NCBI GenBank assembly: GCA_025934615.1
Contig: JAICXS010000048.1
Coordinates: 1-9,271, forward strand
Source: Nitrospiraceae bacterium
GTDB lineage: Bacteria; Nitrospirota; Nitrospiria; Nitrospirales; Nitrospiraceae
Reading direction: 5' to 3'
DNA length: 9,271 bases
The notes under the pieces: model-generated
Told to the model about the DNA's origin: nothing
Database searches by the model: none
Seen by the model: only the letters and a program-made list of their open reading frames with translations
Shown: piece by piece, positions 1 through 7,258 of the stretch
Layout: every line of letters begins with the position of its first letter
Position numbering within the stretch: the stretch's first letter is position 1
Made by a program: the position numbers and the translations under genes

Positions 1-926
1 GGCGGGAGATGAATATGAAAAACCTTCAAGCGATAGAAGAGGTCCTCCCGAAAACGCGACTCCTTCACGAGCGCAAGAAGGTCCTTGTTGGTGGCCGCAA
101 TCAGGCGGATATCGACGCGCTGCCGCTTCGAACTGCCGAGCGGTTGCACTTCATGATCCTGGAGGACGCGAAGAAGTTTGGCTTGCATGGCAAGCGGCAT
201 ATCACCGATTTCATCGAGAAAGAGCGTCCCGCCGTCGGCTTCGCGAAACCGTCCTGCATGATCCGCGAGAGCGCCTGTAAACGCACCCTTCGCATGTCCG
301 AACAGCTCGCTCTCAAGCAATTCGGCTGGAATGGCCGCGCAATTGACGGCGATGAAGGGACGGTGCGCCCGTGTCCCATGTCCATAGAGGGCGCGGGCTA
401 CCAGTTCCTTTCCTGTCCCGGTTTCACCGGAGATCAAGATGGGGACATCGTTTGCCGACGCGAGCCCGATCAACTTCTGCACCTCGCGCATGGACCGGCT
501 GGCACCCATGAGTCCGCTTTCATCCGCGCTGGATCGCGGCGTTTGTAACCTGTCCATTGCCGGCCGGGCCAGCGCCCGCGTCAAGACTTCCCGCACATCA
601 TCGCGGCCGACCGGTTTGGTCAAATGGTCGAACGCGCCCAGCTTCATCGCGTCGATCGTATTGCCGCTCTCCGCAAAGGCCGTCAGGATGATCACAGGCA
701 GACGTGCCGTCTGTGGGTTCGATCGAAGATGCTGCAGGACATCGAGGCCAGTCATGCCCGGCATCCGAAAGTCCATCATGATGAGGTCAACCGACCGGTT
801 CTGAAGACGGTCGATGGCATCGCGGCCGGACGCAGCTTCCTCGGCGTTATGGCCGAAGCTGATAATCGTTTCGGCCAAGCCCTCGCGGAAGGCGGCGTCA
901 TCATCGACAATCAGGATCGTTGCCAT
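1..926 (-). CDS. Sigma-54-dependent NtrC-family response regulator (C-terminus cut by window edge)
   Basis: Cytoplasmic transcription activator of a two-component system. When phosphorylated, such proteins bind enhancer sites and use ATP hydrolysis to open sigma-54 RNA polymerase promoters. About 308 codons are visible. The receiver domain (about residues 3-118) has the acidic cluster D8-D10, phospho-acceptor D52 in MMDFRMPG, T82 and K104. The AAA+ domain follows from about residue 139, with Walker A GETGTGKE (167-174), the sigma-54 contact loop GAFTGA (214-219) and Walker B GGTLFLDEIGD (232-242). The remainder of the AAA+ domain and the expected HTH DNA-binding domain lie beyond position 1. 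The ATG at 926 lies inside the end of the kinase gene (16-base overlap), so the two are co-transcribed and probably coupled, with the kinase as cognate partner. The family call is secure; the target genes are unknown. Confidence 0.95.
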   Translation of the reverse strand, partial: MATILIVDDDAAFREGLAETIISFGHNAEEAASGRDAIDRLQNRSVDLIMMDFRMPGMTGLDVLQHLRSNPQTARLPVIILTAFAESGNTIDAMKLGAFDHLTKPVGRDDVREVLTRALARPAMDRLQTPRSSADESGLMGASRSMREVQKLIGLASANDVPILISGETGTGKELVARALYGHGTRAHRPFIAVNCAAIPAELLESELFGHAKGAFTGALADHAGRFREADGGTLFLDEIGDMPLAMQAKLLRVLQDHEVQPLGSSKRQRVDIRLIAATNKDLLALVKESRFREDLFYRLKVFHIHLP

Positions 927-2377
927 GGCAGCTCCACCGTAAAACGCGCGCCGTGCCGTCCCGGCTCATAGCGCACCGTTCCATTATGCGCTTCCGCAAT
1001 TTCTCTGACGATAGCCAATCCGAGACCGGTGCCGTCTACGCGAGTGGTCATAAATGGCTCGAACATGCGCTCTCTCTCGCTGTCCGGCACTCCGGGTCCG
1101 CTATCCTCGACAGAAAATATAATCTTGCGGTCTACAGTCCGAATCGTGACCTCGATCGTCCCTCCGGCCGGTGTGTGTTGAAGCGCATTGAGCATTAAGT
1201 TATCGACGGCTCGCGCCATACTGTTGCCATCAAAGACGGCAGTTATCTCCGGCGCGTCCGAACGGAGCCGAACGCCCGATCGCTCAGCTTGCTCTTGATG
1301 GTGCGCGATCCGGTCTTGAAGCCAGGCGCGAAGCGGCACTGGTTGTGGATCGAGATCGATCGGCTGGATCAGCGCCATCAGACGCTGTAGGAGGCCATCC
1401 AAACGATGGACCTGTTGCAGGACCGCCGTCAAGGCCGTCTGTTGCCTATCCGGAGATTGAGTGAGGGCATTTTCCGCCTTTAGCCGCATGGCGGCGATGG
1501 GATTGCGAATTTCATGTGCGAGAGCAGCCGCCATACGGCCCAAGGATGCCAGGCGATCGGCATGGGCCAGCCGTTTACTTAACTGGCCGGTCTCGTCCCG
1601 CGCGGCGGCCAGCCGCGTGCTGAGATGATTCACGGCAGCCACGATGCGGTCTAATTCACGCTCTCCGGTTTTGGGAATGTGCGGCAATTGTTCCAAAGGA
1701 TAGGCCGCGATCGCCTGTTCCAATTGACCGATTTGATTCGACCATCGACGCCGTAGATGCCACAGCCAGGCGCCTGAGATGACGGCAAACAGGAAGAGGA
1801 TGGCCAGGCCGAGTCGTAAATTGGCATTTGACGCCGAGTGCTCCACAGAGACCCGCGTCATTGTCCAGGCGACATCGTGGCTTGAGCCGGCCAATGAACA
1901 AGCATGGAGAAGGAGCGCTTCGCGTCTGGTCACATAGCGCTGTGCGTCCAGGCCGCCCTGGAGAGACACCTTGCTGACGAGTTCGACAATGCGAGGCCGT
2001 TCCGCTTCAGGCACATCCCGCTTTGGCGTGGCCCCTTGGTAAGATGGAAAGGCATAGGCGATAAACTGATTCGCCGGATTCCAAATGCCGCCCTCCATCC
2101 CGTCAAACTCTGCTAAGACGACATCGAGGAGAAACGTCAGTTCACGTGCGGTAATCTCCTGGGAGAATGAGGCGGTTGGACGTGTCCCGCTCGCAAAGTA
2201 TCGCTCGTAGCGATCTTTGATGGCCGCGCAGCCGGCTCGTGTTCGAGCGGCTGCTTCGTCAATGTGGGCGCTGACTCCTTGGCGGACGACACCGATCAAA
2301 ATCGCGCCAATACTGAACGACATAATGAGGATCAGTACCCAGAGCGACGTGAGCGCCGAGCGTAAAGAGTACGCCAT
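911..2377 (-). CDS. Membrane sensor histidine kinase
   Basis: Sensor kinase of 488 residues that autophosphorylates and passes phosphate to the overlapping NtrC-type regulator. A first membrane segment (about residues 10-31) and a second (about 187-208) bracket a periplasmic region of about 155 residues whose fold I do not recognise. A HAMP-like linker (about 209-262) leads to the HisKA dimerisation helix, with phospho-acceptor H288 in LAHEIRNP. The ATPase domain shows an N-box with N393 and N397, G1 DSGPG (425-429) and G2 TGLGL (450-454), and the protein ends shortly after. The ATG at 2377 is supported by an AAGGAG Shine-Dalgarno about nine bases upstream on the minus strand. The architecture resembles kinases paired with NtrC-class regulators such as ZraS or AtoS. 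The signal cannot be read from the sequence. Confidence 0.95.
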   Translation of the reverse strand: MAYSLRSALTSLWVLILIMSFSIGAILIGVVRQGVSAHIDEAAARTRAGCAAIKDRYERYFASGTRPTASFSQEITARELTFLLDVVLAEFDGMEGGIWNPANQFIAYAFPSYQGATPKRDVPEAERPRIVELVSKVSLQGGLDAQRYVTRREALLLHACSLAGSSHDVAWTMTRVSVEHSASNANLRLGLAILFLFAVISGAWLWHLRRRWSNQIGQLEQAIAAYPLEQLPHIPKTGERELDRIVAAVNHLSTRLAAARDETGQLSKRLAHADRLASLGRMAAALAHEIRNPIAAMRLKAENALTQSPDRQQTALTAVLQQVHRLDGLLQRLMALIQPIDLDPQPVPLRAWLQDRIAHHQEQAERSGVRLRSDAPEITAVFDGNSMARAVDNLMLNALQHTPAGGTIEVTIRTVDRKIIFSVEDSGPGVPDSERERMFEPFMTTRVDGTGLGLAIVREIAEAHNGTVRYEPGRHGARFTVELPWQRS

Positions 2378-2688
2378 GCCGGTAGACTCCTTCGGTATCC
2401 AATTGAGGCGTATGTAGTCGGCACGATTCTACCGCATTCATCTCTCGTTCACTGTATGTCCCATGAAATCTTCTCGGATGATAGGAGGGGATGATCTCGA
2501 TACTACGGACAGCCTGTCTGGGAACGGACAGAGTGCTCGGTGTCATTCGCCGCCTGTCCATTGGTTATTTTACACCGCTCTATAATCTTCGCACTGATCT
2601 ATCGAAATGTGGGCATGGCTCAAGTATCCGTCAGGCCCAGTGCTTGCACAAGCAAAGGTACGAGGGTAGGGCATACCAGGAGGTACTC
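2378..2688. other. Divergent intergenic region between kinase operon and stress-gene series
   Basis: About 311 bases without a convincing gene. It must hold the promoter of the minus-strand kinase/regulator operon and that of the plus-strand DUF6335-like gene. On the plus strand a perfect TATAAT is seen at 2581-2586. On the minus strand a TAGAAT lies near 2428-2433, without a good -35 partner. An ATG at 2491 behind an AGGAGG is in frame with the downstream gene, but it is judged not to be the start because the site at 2677-2683 fits better. Confidence 0.5.
2581..2586 (+). promoter_or_regulatory. Candidate -10 box TATAAT
   Basis: A perfect TATAAT hexamer lies about 100 bases upstream of the ATG at 2689. 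No clear -35 hexamer sits 16-18 bases upstream; a TTGGTT at 2561-2566 is only 14 bases away. This is a weak promoter prediction based on the hexamer alone. Confidence 0.3.
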
Positions 2689-3111
2689 ATGGCACAGGAA
2701 AAGGACAAAATCGTCCGCGATGCAGACGATGTCGTGCGCGATTATTACGAGAGCGAGGAGACGGCCTTGGAGGGAGAATTTCGGGACTTAGCAGACACCG
2801 CGTCGGTCGGCGATGAACGCGGCCATGACCGCACGCCGTACACGGGACGGACGCGCATCTTAACAGGCGGTGACGTGGATGCCGGGTGGGAGTACGCCGA
2901 TATCGGAGAGGAAACCGTGGGAGGATCGAATCCCACGCCGGATCAGGATATCGTCGACGATCTGGGAGAAGCTGTCGGCGTCACCTATCAGGACAATGAA
3001 CCGTTGAAGTTCGGCGACAAGCTTGAAGAGCGGGATCGGACTCGCTGGGAACTGGATCCAGCCTCATCGGACGACTATCAGGAACGGCAGTCTGATGAAG
3101 GCATGAAGTAA
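2689..3111 (+). CDS. Small acidic DUF6335-like protein
   Basis: Soluble, strongly acidic protein of 140 residues with no signal peptide or membrane segment. The central blocks LTGGDVDAGW (58-67) and GEETVGGSNPTPDQD (73-87), followed by DDLGEAVGVTYQDNEPL (90-106) and ERDRTRWELDPAS (114-126), match what I recall of the DUF6335 family, known from cyanobacteria and Nitrospira-like genomes. Its function is unknown. The start at 2689 is chosen because CAGGAGG (2677-2683) lies five bases upstream. The frame stays open to an ATG at 2491, but those residues are low-complexity and unlike the family. It is followed after about 100 bases by other small stress-type genes. Its stop codon TAA lies inside the left arm of a palindromic intergenic repeat. 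Confidence 0.85.
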   Translation: MAQEKDKIVRDADDVVRDYYESEETALEGEFRDLADTASVGDERGHDRTPYTGRTRILTGGDVDAGWEYADIGEETVGGSNPTPDQDIVDDLGEAVGVTYQDNEPLKFGDKLEERDRTRWELDPASSDDYQERQSDEGMK

Positions 3112-3196
3112 TTGAGAAAATGAGGAACGAACGAACATATAAATAGAATTGTCTGCGGTGGTAGCCAATTACTCACTTCCTATTTACTTCAATTCC
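3105..3196. repeat. AT-rich palindromic intergenic repeat, locus 1
   Basis: The left arm starts at the stop codon of the preceding gene and contains AGTAATTG (3107-3114). The right arm contains its exact reverse complement CAATTACT (3166-3173), followed by CACTTCC and TTCAATTCC (3188-3196). Read on the minus strand, 3165-3192 matches 7193-7220 at 23 of 28 positions by eye. The right end lies just before the Shine-Dalgarno of the next gene. Confidence 0.6.
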
Positions 3197-3215
3197 TTTC
3201 ACCAAGGGGGAAATG

Positions 3216-3443
3216 ATGCCGGAGAAAAAGACCAAGGCGCGCGCGCGCAAAGCGAAGCGGGAAGGGAAAGCGCCCTCTACCCAAGCCGGCGAATTCGTGC
3301 GCGAAGAAATGCATCATAAGAAAACCGGAAAACATCGAGTGAAAAATCGCAAACAAGCGATTGCGATCGGTCTCTCGAAGGCGCGACGTTCCGGTGTAAA
3401 GGTGCCACGCAAGAAAGGTGCGTCAGGTAAACGCGCTAAATAA
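3216..3443 (+). CDS. Small basic DUF6496-like protein
   Basis: Very basic protein of 75 residues (76 if the ATG at 3213 is used). The N-terminal Lys/Arg/Ala tract (4-18) is followed by PSTQAGEFVREEM (20-32), GKHRVKNRKQAIAIGLSKARRSGV (38-61, with KQAIAIGLSKARR the core) and a Lys/Arg tail. These blocks match the DUF6496 family as I recall it. Its role is unknown, and the charge would fit nucleic-acid binding, which is inference. Two adjacent ATGs are possible. The AAGGGGG at 3204-3210 is two bases from 3213 and five from 3216, so the second is preferred. The next gene begins 34 bases after the stop, suggesting co-transcription with the GSP17M-like gene. Confidence 0.85.
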   Translation: MPEKKTKARARKAKREGKAPSTQAGEFVREEMHHKKTGKHRVKNRKQAIAIGLSKARRSGVKVPRKKGASGKRAK

Positions 3444-3477
3444 GGCACGAGCGTAGGAATCGTTGGAGGAGGCTGAT

Positions 3478-4104
3478 ATGGCCCAAAATCAAGACAGGCG
3501 TGCCGGCGGAGCGGCGACACCGTCGAAGGAGAACACCGTCGGTCGCATTGTGGCCGGGTTATTTCCCGATGTGCATTCGGCGACGGAGGCAGTGACGGAA
3601 TTAAAGGCAGCCGGATTTACCGATAAGGAAATCGGCCTCGCCATGCGAGATCGGCCTGAGGACGCGGAGCCGACAGCGACGGTGATGGAAACCCGATCGA
3701 CGGAAGAAGCTGCGACAGGAGCCGTTGGAGGAGGTATCCTGGGAGGCCTCACGGGACTTCTCGTGGCGGCCGGAGTGGTCATTGTACCGGGGATAGGTCC
3801 GCTCTTAGCCGGTGGCGCACTTGCGTCAGCGTTGGGAATCACCGGCGCATCGGTTGTTGCAGGGGCCGGACTTGGGGCGGCGGCCGGGGGATTAGTCGGA
3901 GGATTGGTCGGGATGGACATTCCGGAAACAACCGCCCGCCGTTTCGAGACGGGGATCCGTTCCGGTCGCGTGCTTGTTCTGGTGAATACGAGTAGGCGAG
4001 CGCCCGAAGCGCTCACGATCCTCCAGCGCCACGGCGGAGACGTCGAGGCCGGGCAGGACGGTCAGAAGCGGTCTTCATCGGACCACGGTGCCGTGCTGAT
4101 TTAG
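3478..4104 (+). CDS. General stress protein 17M/YflT-like glycine-zipper protein
   Basis: Protein of 208 residues. The N-terminal part (about 21-70) contains VAGLFPDVHSATEAVTELKAAGF, typical of the GSP17M/YflT-type domain of heat- and stress-induced proteins. The centre (about 79-146) is a long Gly/Ala-rich hydrophobic stretch with GxxxG-like spacing (GGGILGG, GLGAAAGGLVGGLVG), likely a pair of membrane-inserting or packed helices. The C-terminal part MDIPETTARRFETGIRSGRVLVLV (146-169) is the conserved segment after the glycine zipper in this family. No biochemical function is established to my knowledge. The ATG at 3478 is chosen because GGAGGAGG (3465-3472) lies five bases upstream; an in-frame TTG at 3463 overlaps that site. 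It probably shares a transcript with the small basic gene just upstream. Confidence 0.85.
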   Translation: MAQNQDRRAGGAATPSKENTVGRIVAGLFPDVHSATEAVTELKAAGFTDKEIGLAMRDRPEDAEPTATVMETRSTEEAATGAVGGGILGGLTGLLVAAGVVIVPGIGPLLAGGALASALGITGASVVAGAGLGAAAGGLVGGLVGMDIPETTARRFETGIRSGRVLVLVNTSRRAPEALTILQRHGGDVEAGQDGQKRSSSDHGAVLI

Positions 4105-4188
4105 CGGCTTCTGATTCCGCAGTGTGCCGGCTAAGTGTGATGTTCGCTTAACGAGCATGCTAGACGCGATGGCCAGTCGTAGAAGGAC

Positions 4189-4920
4189 ATGCCGTTTCAA
4201 TCGTTCCAAGCCGTGGTGGATCGTGTTCAAGACTTGACGCATGACGTTCGTGAACTTGGGTTGCGATTGCGAGAGCCGAAAGATATTCGGTTTAAGGCCG
4301 GACAGTTTATTTCATTCAATCTCACGCCGCCCGGCGAACGGCTGGTGATTCGGCCCTATTCGATTGCCTCCCCGCCCGATGAGTCGAATCGGATCACCCT
4401 TGTTTTTAATCGCGTACCAGGTGGATGCGGCTCAACCTATTTGTTTAGTTTGAAAGAGGGCGATCCAGTCTCATTTGAAGGTCCCCAGGGCTCTTTCTAT
4501 TTCCGTGAACGGACACGAAATGTACTGTTCGTGGCAACGGGGACGGGGATTGCCCCGATTCGCTCCATGCTGTTGGATCTGATGAATCATGGATATGCCG
4601 GGGCCGCTCGCCTGTACTGGGGACTCCGAAGTCAACGAGACGTGTACTACCAACAGGAATTCGACGCCTTGGCGGTTCGCTCTCCGAATCTCTCCTTTGC
4701 AATCGCCCTCTCCCGGCCTGATGTAGGATGGCCAGGCTATGCAGGAAGAGTGACCGGTATGGTGGAAGAACAGGTGACCTCGGTGAAGAACCTAGACGTC
4801 TTCCTGTGCGGAAACCACGCGATGATTCGAGACGTCACGCAGATCATTCGGGACAAGGGCCTTTGCCCCATCTATCGCGAGATCTACTACGATGATCCAA
4901 GCCCGGCCCCCGATTATTGA
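4189..4920 (+). CDS. Ferredoxin-NADP reductase-type FAD oxidoreductase
   Basis: Cytoplasmic flavoprotein of 243 residues of the ferredoxin reductase-like superfamily, which transfers electrons between NAD(P)H and a partner through FAD. The FAD-binding barrel (about 1-105) has FKAGQF (35-40) and the flavin motif RPYS (55-58), then PGGCGSTYL (77-85). The NAD(P)-binding half has ATGTGIAPIRSM (116-127), YWGLRSQRDVYY (143-154) and LCGNHAMIRDV (206-216). There is no 2Fe-2S ferredoxin or oxygenase domain, so it needs a separate partner. The closest architecture is the reductase module of multicomponent oxygenases, or stand-alone Fpr-like enzymes. The ATG at 4189 has AGAAGGA immediately upstream, with unusually short spacing. 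The partner is not identifiable from the neighbours. Confidence 0.92.
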   Translation: MPFQSFQAVVDRVQDLTHDVRELGLRLREPKDIRFKAGQFISFNLTPPGERLVIRPYSIASPPDESNRITLVFNRVPGGCGSTYLFSLKEGDPVSFEGPQGSFYFRERTRNVLFVATGTGIAPIRSMLLDLMNHGYAGAARLYWGLRSQRDVYYQQEFDALAVRSPNLSFAIALSRPDVGWPGYAGRVTGMVEEQVTSVKNLDVFLCGNHAMIRDVTQIIRDKGLCPIYREIYYDDPSPAPDY

Positions 4921-5207
4921 TCAAGCAAGGCATACTAGGACGACGGACTGTTCATGTAAGCGACAGCCCTTCTTCTTATTGTCCCGACATTCGACGTGAA
5001 ACGACAGGCGTACCGATAGCAGGCGCCACCCATGAAGGGTAAGCTTCCAGGGCGAGGTCGAAGTGAGCTGGAGGCACGCTTGGCGGAGGCAGCCGCTTCC
5101 TAGAGACAGAGCTGTCAATCGGCAATGAAACTTTGACCTCGTTTTATTTCTTCGACCCAGTGGCTCACTGAGGATGACAGCTCCAGCACGGCCTGAAAGG
5201 AGACATC
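4921..5207. other. Intergenic region upstream of copper-protein gene
   Basis: About 287 bases with no supported gene. A short open frame on the minus strand (4921-5118) has no recognisable family or good ribosome site. The right part carries the inverted repeat described separately. No terminator with a T-run was seen after the flavoprotein gene. Confidence 0.45.
5109..5183. repeat. Inverted repeat upstream of the copper storage protein gene
   Basis: GAGCTGTCA at 5109-5117 is the exact reverse complement of TGACAGCTC at 5175-5183. Allowing one bulged base extends pairing to ATC/GAT. Inside the 57-base loop is a second small hairpin, CAGTG-GCT-CACTG (5158-5170). The structure ends 12 bases before the Shine-Dalgarno of the gene at 5208, so it may be an operator or a leader RNA structure. 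It does not resemble the CueR operator I know. Confidence 0.4.
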
Positions 5208-5588
5208 ATGCATCAGGATCAACGAACGCTCACACAAGAATGGAAAGACTGTATCGCCGCCTGCGCCCGATGTTCACAGATTTGCGAGGAGTGTGGGGAC
5301 GATATGATCGGGATGGACCATAAGGGCGATACGCAGTTGATGGAGCGTTGTATGAGGCTATGCCGGGAATGCGCGGATATATGTGTGATGGCGGGCCGAT
5401 GGATGAGCCGTGTGTCGCCGCTGGCCAAGAATCTGTGCGCCTTTTGTGCAGAGGTGTGCGATCGGTGTGCGGAAGCCTGTGAACAACATGCCTCGCACCA
5501 CGCGCTCTGTGGGCCCTGCGCACAAGAGTGCCGTCGGTGTGCCGAGATGTGCCGTCGCATGAGCGGCACAACTGCGAAAGCGGCATAG
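5208..5588 (+). CDS. Csp3-like four-helix-bundle copper storage protein
   Basis: Small protein of 126 residues with 19 cysteines (15, 19, 22, 26, 29, 48, 52, 55, 59, 77, 80, 84, 87, 91, 101, 104, 108, 111, 115), arranged mostly as CxxxC and CxxC along four predicted helices. This is the pattern of the Csp (DUF326) family, in which cysteines line the core of a four-helix bundle and bind many Cu(I) ions. There is no Sec or Tat signal, so it should be cytosolic like Csp3 rather than exported like Csp1. A role in storing or detoxifying copper is inferred from the family. AAAGGAGA (5196-5203) lies four bases before the ATG. No copper ATPase, chaperone or CueR-type regulator is next to it. Confidence 0.93.
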   Translation: MHQDQRTLTQEWKDCIAACARCSQICEECGDDMIGMDHKGDTQLMERCMRLCRECADICVMAGRWMSRVSPLAKNLCAFCAEVCDRCAEACEQHASHHALCGPCAQECRRCAEMCRRMSGTTAKAA

Positions 5589-5955
5589 ACAAAGAAGCTG
5601 GAGGGGCAAGGTTTCTGGAGCTCAGAACCATCAGCCTGGAATTTCGGAGTTCGAACAGCGTCGCGAGGATTCCACCGATCTGAGTGGAGTTACGGAAGTG
5701 CTCTCCAAAGACCCCGCTTCCCAAGAGGCCAACTTGAACATGCTCAACCGGCGTTTGACAGGGTCCCTTGAAAGGGCACTTCCCATACCTGAATTCCAGA
5801 CGACAGCGGCGGAGACCTTGATTGGGAGCAAAGGGCAGCAGGGTCGGACGAAAGCCGAGCGGCATCAAAAACGTTCGGGATTTTCTGACTGAGACCTCGA
5901 GAAGGTCGAACCTCGACTGTCCAACGTTTCTTAGCTAACATGATTTGGAGAGCTC
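5589..5955. other. Gene-poor interval between copper protein and dehydrogenase genes
   Basis: About 367 bases. One plus-strand frame is open from at least 5587 to a TGA at 5892, but its first usual start codon is a GTG at 5698 without a good ribosome site, and the 64-residue product matches no family I know. It could be a gene remnant. Just before the dehydrogenase gene the words GACCTCGA and AACCTCGA occur close together (about 5891-5917) with no assignable role. Confidence 0.4.
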
Positions 5956-7180
5956 ATGAAAGCCGTTGTCTTCTATGGTGTCGGAGATATCCGGATTACC
6001 GACGCGCCTGATCCCAAGATTCTGCAGCGAAACGATGCGATCGTGCGGCTGACGGCCAGCGCCATTTGTGGGACCGACCTGCATATGGTGCGCGGAACTA
6101 TGCCGGGCATGGAGCCTGGGACGATTCTCGGACACGAAGGCGTGGGCGTCGTCGAAGAACTGGGGCCGGATGTCAGAAATTTGAAAGCAGGCGATCGAGT
6201 CGTCATCCCGTCGACGATTGCGTGCGGGACGTGTTCCTATTGCCGGGCCGGTTATTTTGCACAATGCGATCAGGCTAATCCCAACGGCCCGCGCGCGGGG
6301 ACCGCTTTTTTCGGCGGGCCTAAAACGACCGGGCCGTTCAACGGTCTGCAAGCGGAGCGGGCGAGGGTCCCGTACGCCAACGTCGGATTGATCAAGGTGC
6401 CCGATGAAGTCAGCGACGAGCAGGCGATCATGCTCTCTGATATTGTGCCGACCGGCTATTTCGGGGCCGATCTCGCGGATATAAAACACGGAGATACGGT
6501 CGCGGTATTCGGATGCGGACCGGTGGGGCAATTTGCCATCGCGAGCGCGTTCTTACAGGGCGCAGCGCGCGTCTTGGCTGTCGATACGATCGCATCTAGG
6601 TTGGACATGGCCCGGACACAGGGCTCGGAGATAATCGATTTTCAGGCAGAAAATCCGGTACAAGCGATTCTGCGATTGACGGGAGGCATCGGGGTCGATC
6701 GAGCGATCGATGCCGGTCGGTGTCGATGCCACGCAACCACACGCAGGTCCAGCGACGACAAAACAGGCGTCGACATTTCAACACGAAATCGAACAGATTG
6801 CCCAACAGACGAATCCTCGTGGCGACAACTGGCACCCGGGTGATGCGCCGTCACTCGCGTTGTCATGGGCGGTCGAGGTGTTAGCGAAAGCCGGCACGCT
6901 CGGTATCGTGGGCGTGTATCCGGAAACTGCACGGACCTTCCCCATCGGAACCGCGATGAACAAGAATCTGACGGTCAAGATGGGCAATTGCCATCACCGC
7001 CGCTATATTCCGATGCTGATCGATCTTGTGCGGCGCGGCACGATGGATCCGGCGAAAATTTTGACGCAGACCGAGCCATTGACTTCCGCGATTGAGGCGT
7101 ACAAGGCGTTCGATACGCGGCAGCCGGGATGGATCAAAGTAAAACTGCAGCGGGCCATGGCACATGCGAAGGCATCGTGA
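5956..7180 (+). pseudogene. Zinc-dependent alcohol dehydrogenase (formaldehyde dehydrogenase-like), frameshifted
   Basis: Member of the medium-chain zinc alcohol dehydrogenase family, oxidising an alcohol or aldehyde adduct with NAD(P)+. The first part (5956 to about 6715) shows catalytic zinc ligands C38, H60 and E61 (CGTD and GHEG), structural zinc cysteines C90, C93, C96 and C104, and the nucleotide motif GCGPVG. After AIDA the frame breaks: one extra G at about 6715-6716 turns the expected GCC-GTC-GGT into GCC-GGT-CGG. The first frame runs on with unrelated residues to a TGA at 6843. The family sequence resumes in the next frame as VGVDATQPH and continues undamaged to 7180. Removing one base restores about 407 residues, close to the related formaldehyde-dehydrogenase-like enzymes. 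GGAG at 5947-5950 supports the ATG at 5956. It is either a recent pseudogene or a sequencing error; the two fragments are 5956-6843 and 6710-7180. Confidence 0.88.
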
Positions 7181-7192
7181 TGATGTCTGAAG

Positions 7193-7246
7193 TTGAAGTA
7201 ATTGGCAAGTGAGTAATTAAAGCCACGCAACCCGTTATCAATTACT
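7193..7246. repeat. AT-rich palindromic intergenic repeat, locus 2
   Basis: Left arm AGTAATTG (7197-7204) and right arm CAATTACT (7239-7246) are exact reverse complements, and both are the same 8-mers as at 3107-3114 and 3166-3173. The block AAGTGAGTAATT (7207-7218) is shared with locus 1 read on the other strand. The element fills most of the gap between the dehydrogenase and the next gene and ends three bases before its AGGAG. Confidence 0.6.
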
Positions 7247-7258
7247 GTCAGGAGAGTT

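Noticed and set aside
2491..2688. 66-codon N-terminal extension of the DUF6335-like gene, with an ATG at 2491 behind AGGAGG
   Set aside because: The spacing from AGGAGG to the ATG is only two bases, the residues do not look like the family, a TATAAT lies inside it, and a better ribosome site precedes 2689.
4921..5118. 65-codon minus-strand open frame after the flavoprotein gene
   Set aside because: No family match, no convincing ribosome site, and the codon choice is unlike the neighbouring genes.
5230..5868. 212-codon open frame on the minus strand
   Set aside because: It lies opposite the cysteine-rich copper gene and a gene-poor gap. Its residues match no family, and the plus-strand frame has the clear Csp pattern and ribosome site.
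6700..6730. Programmed ribosomal frameshift in the dehydrogenase gene
   Set aside because: There is no slippery run, no nearby stop codon to stall at, and no obvious downstream structure; this family is not known for frameshifting.
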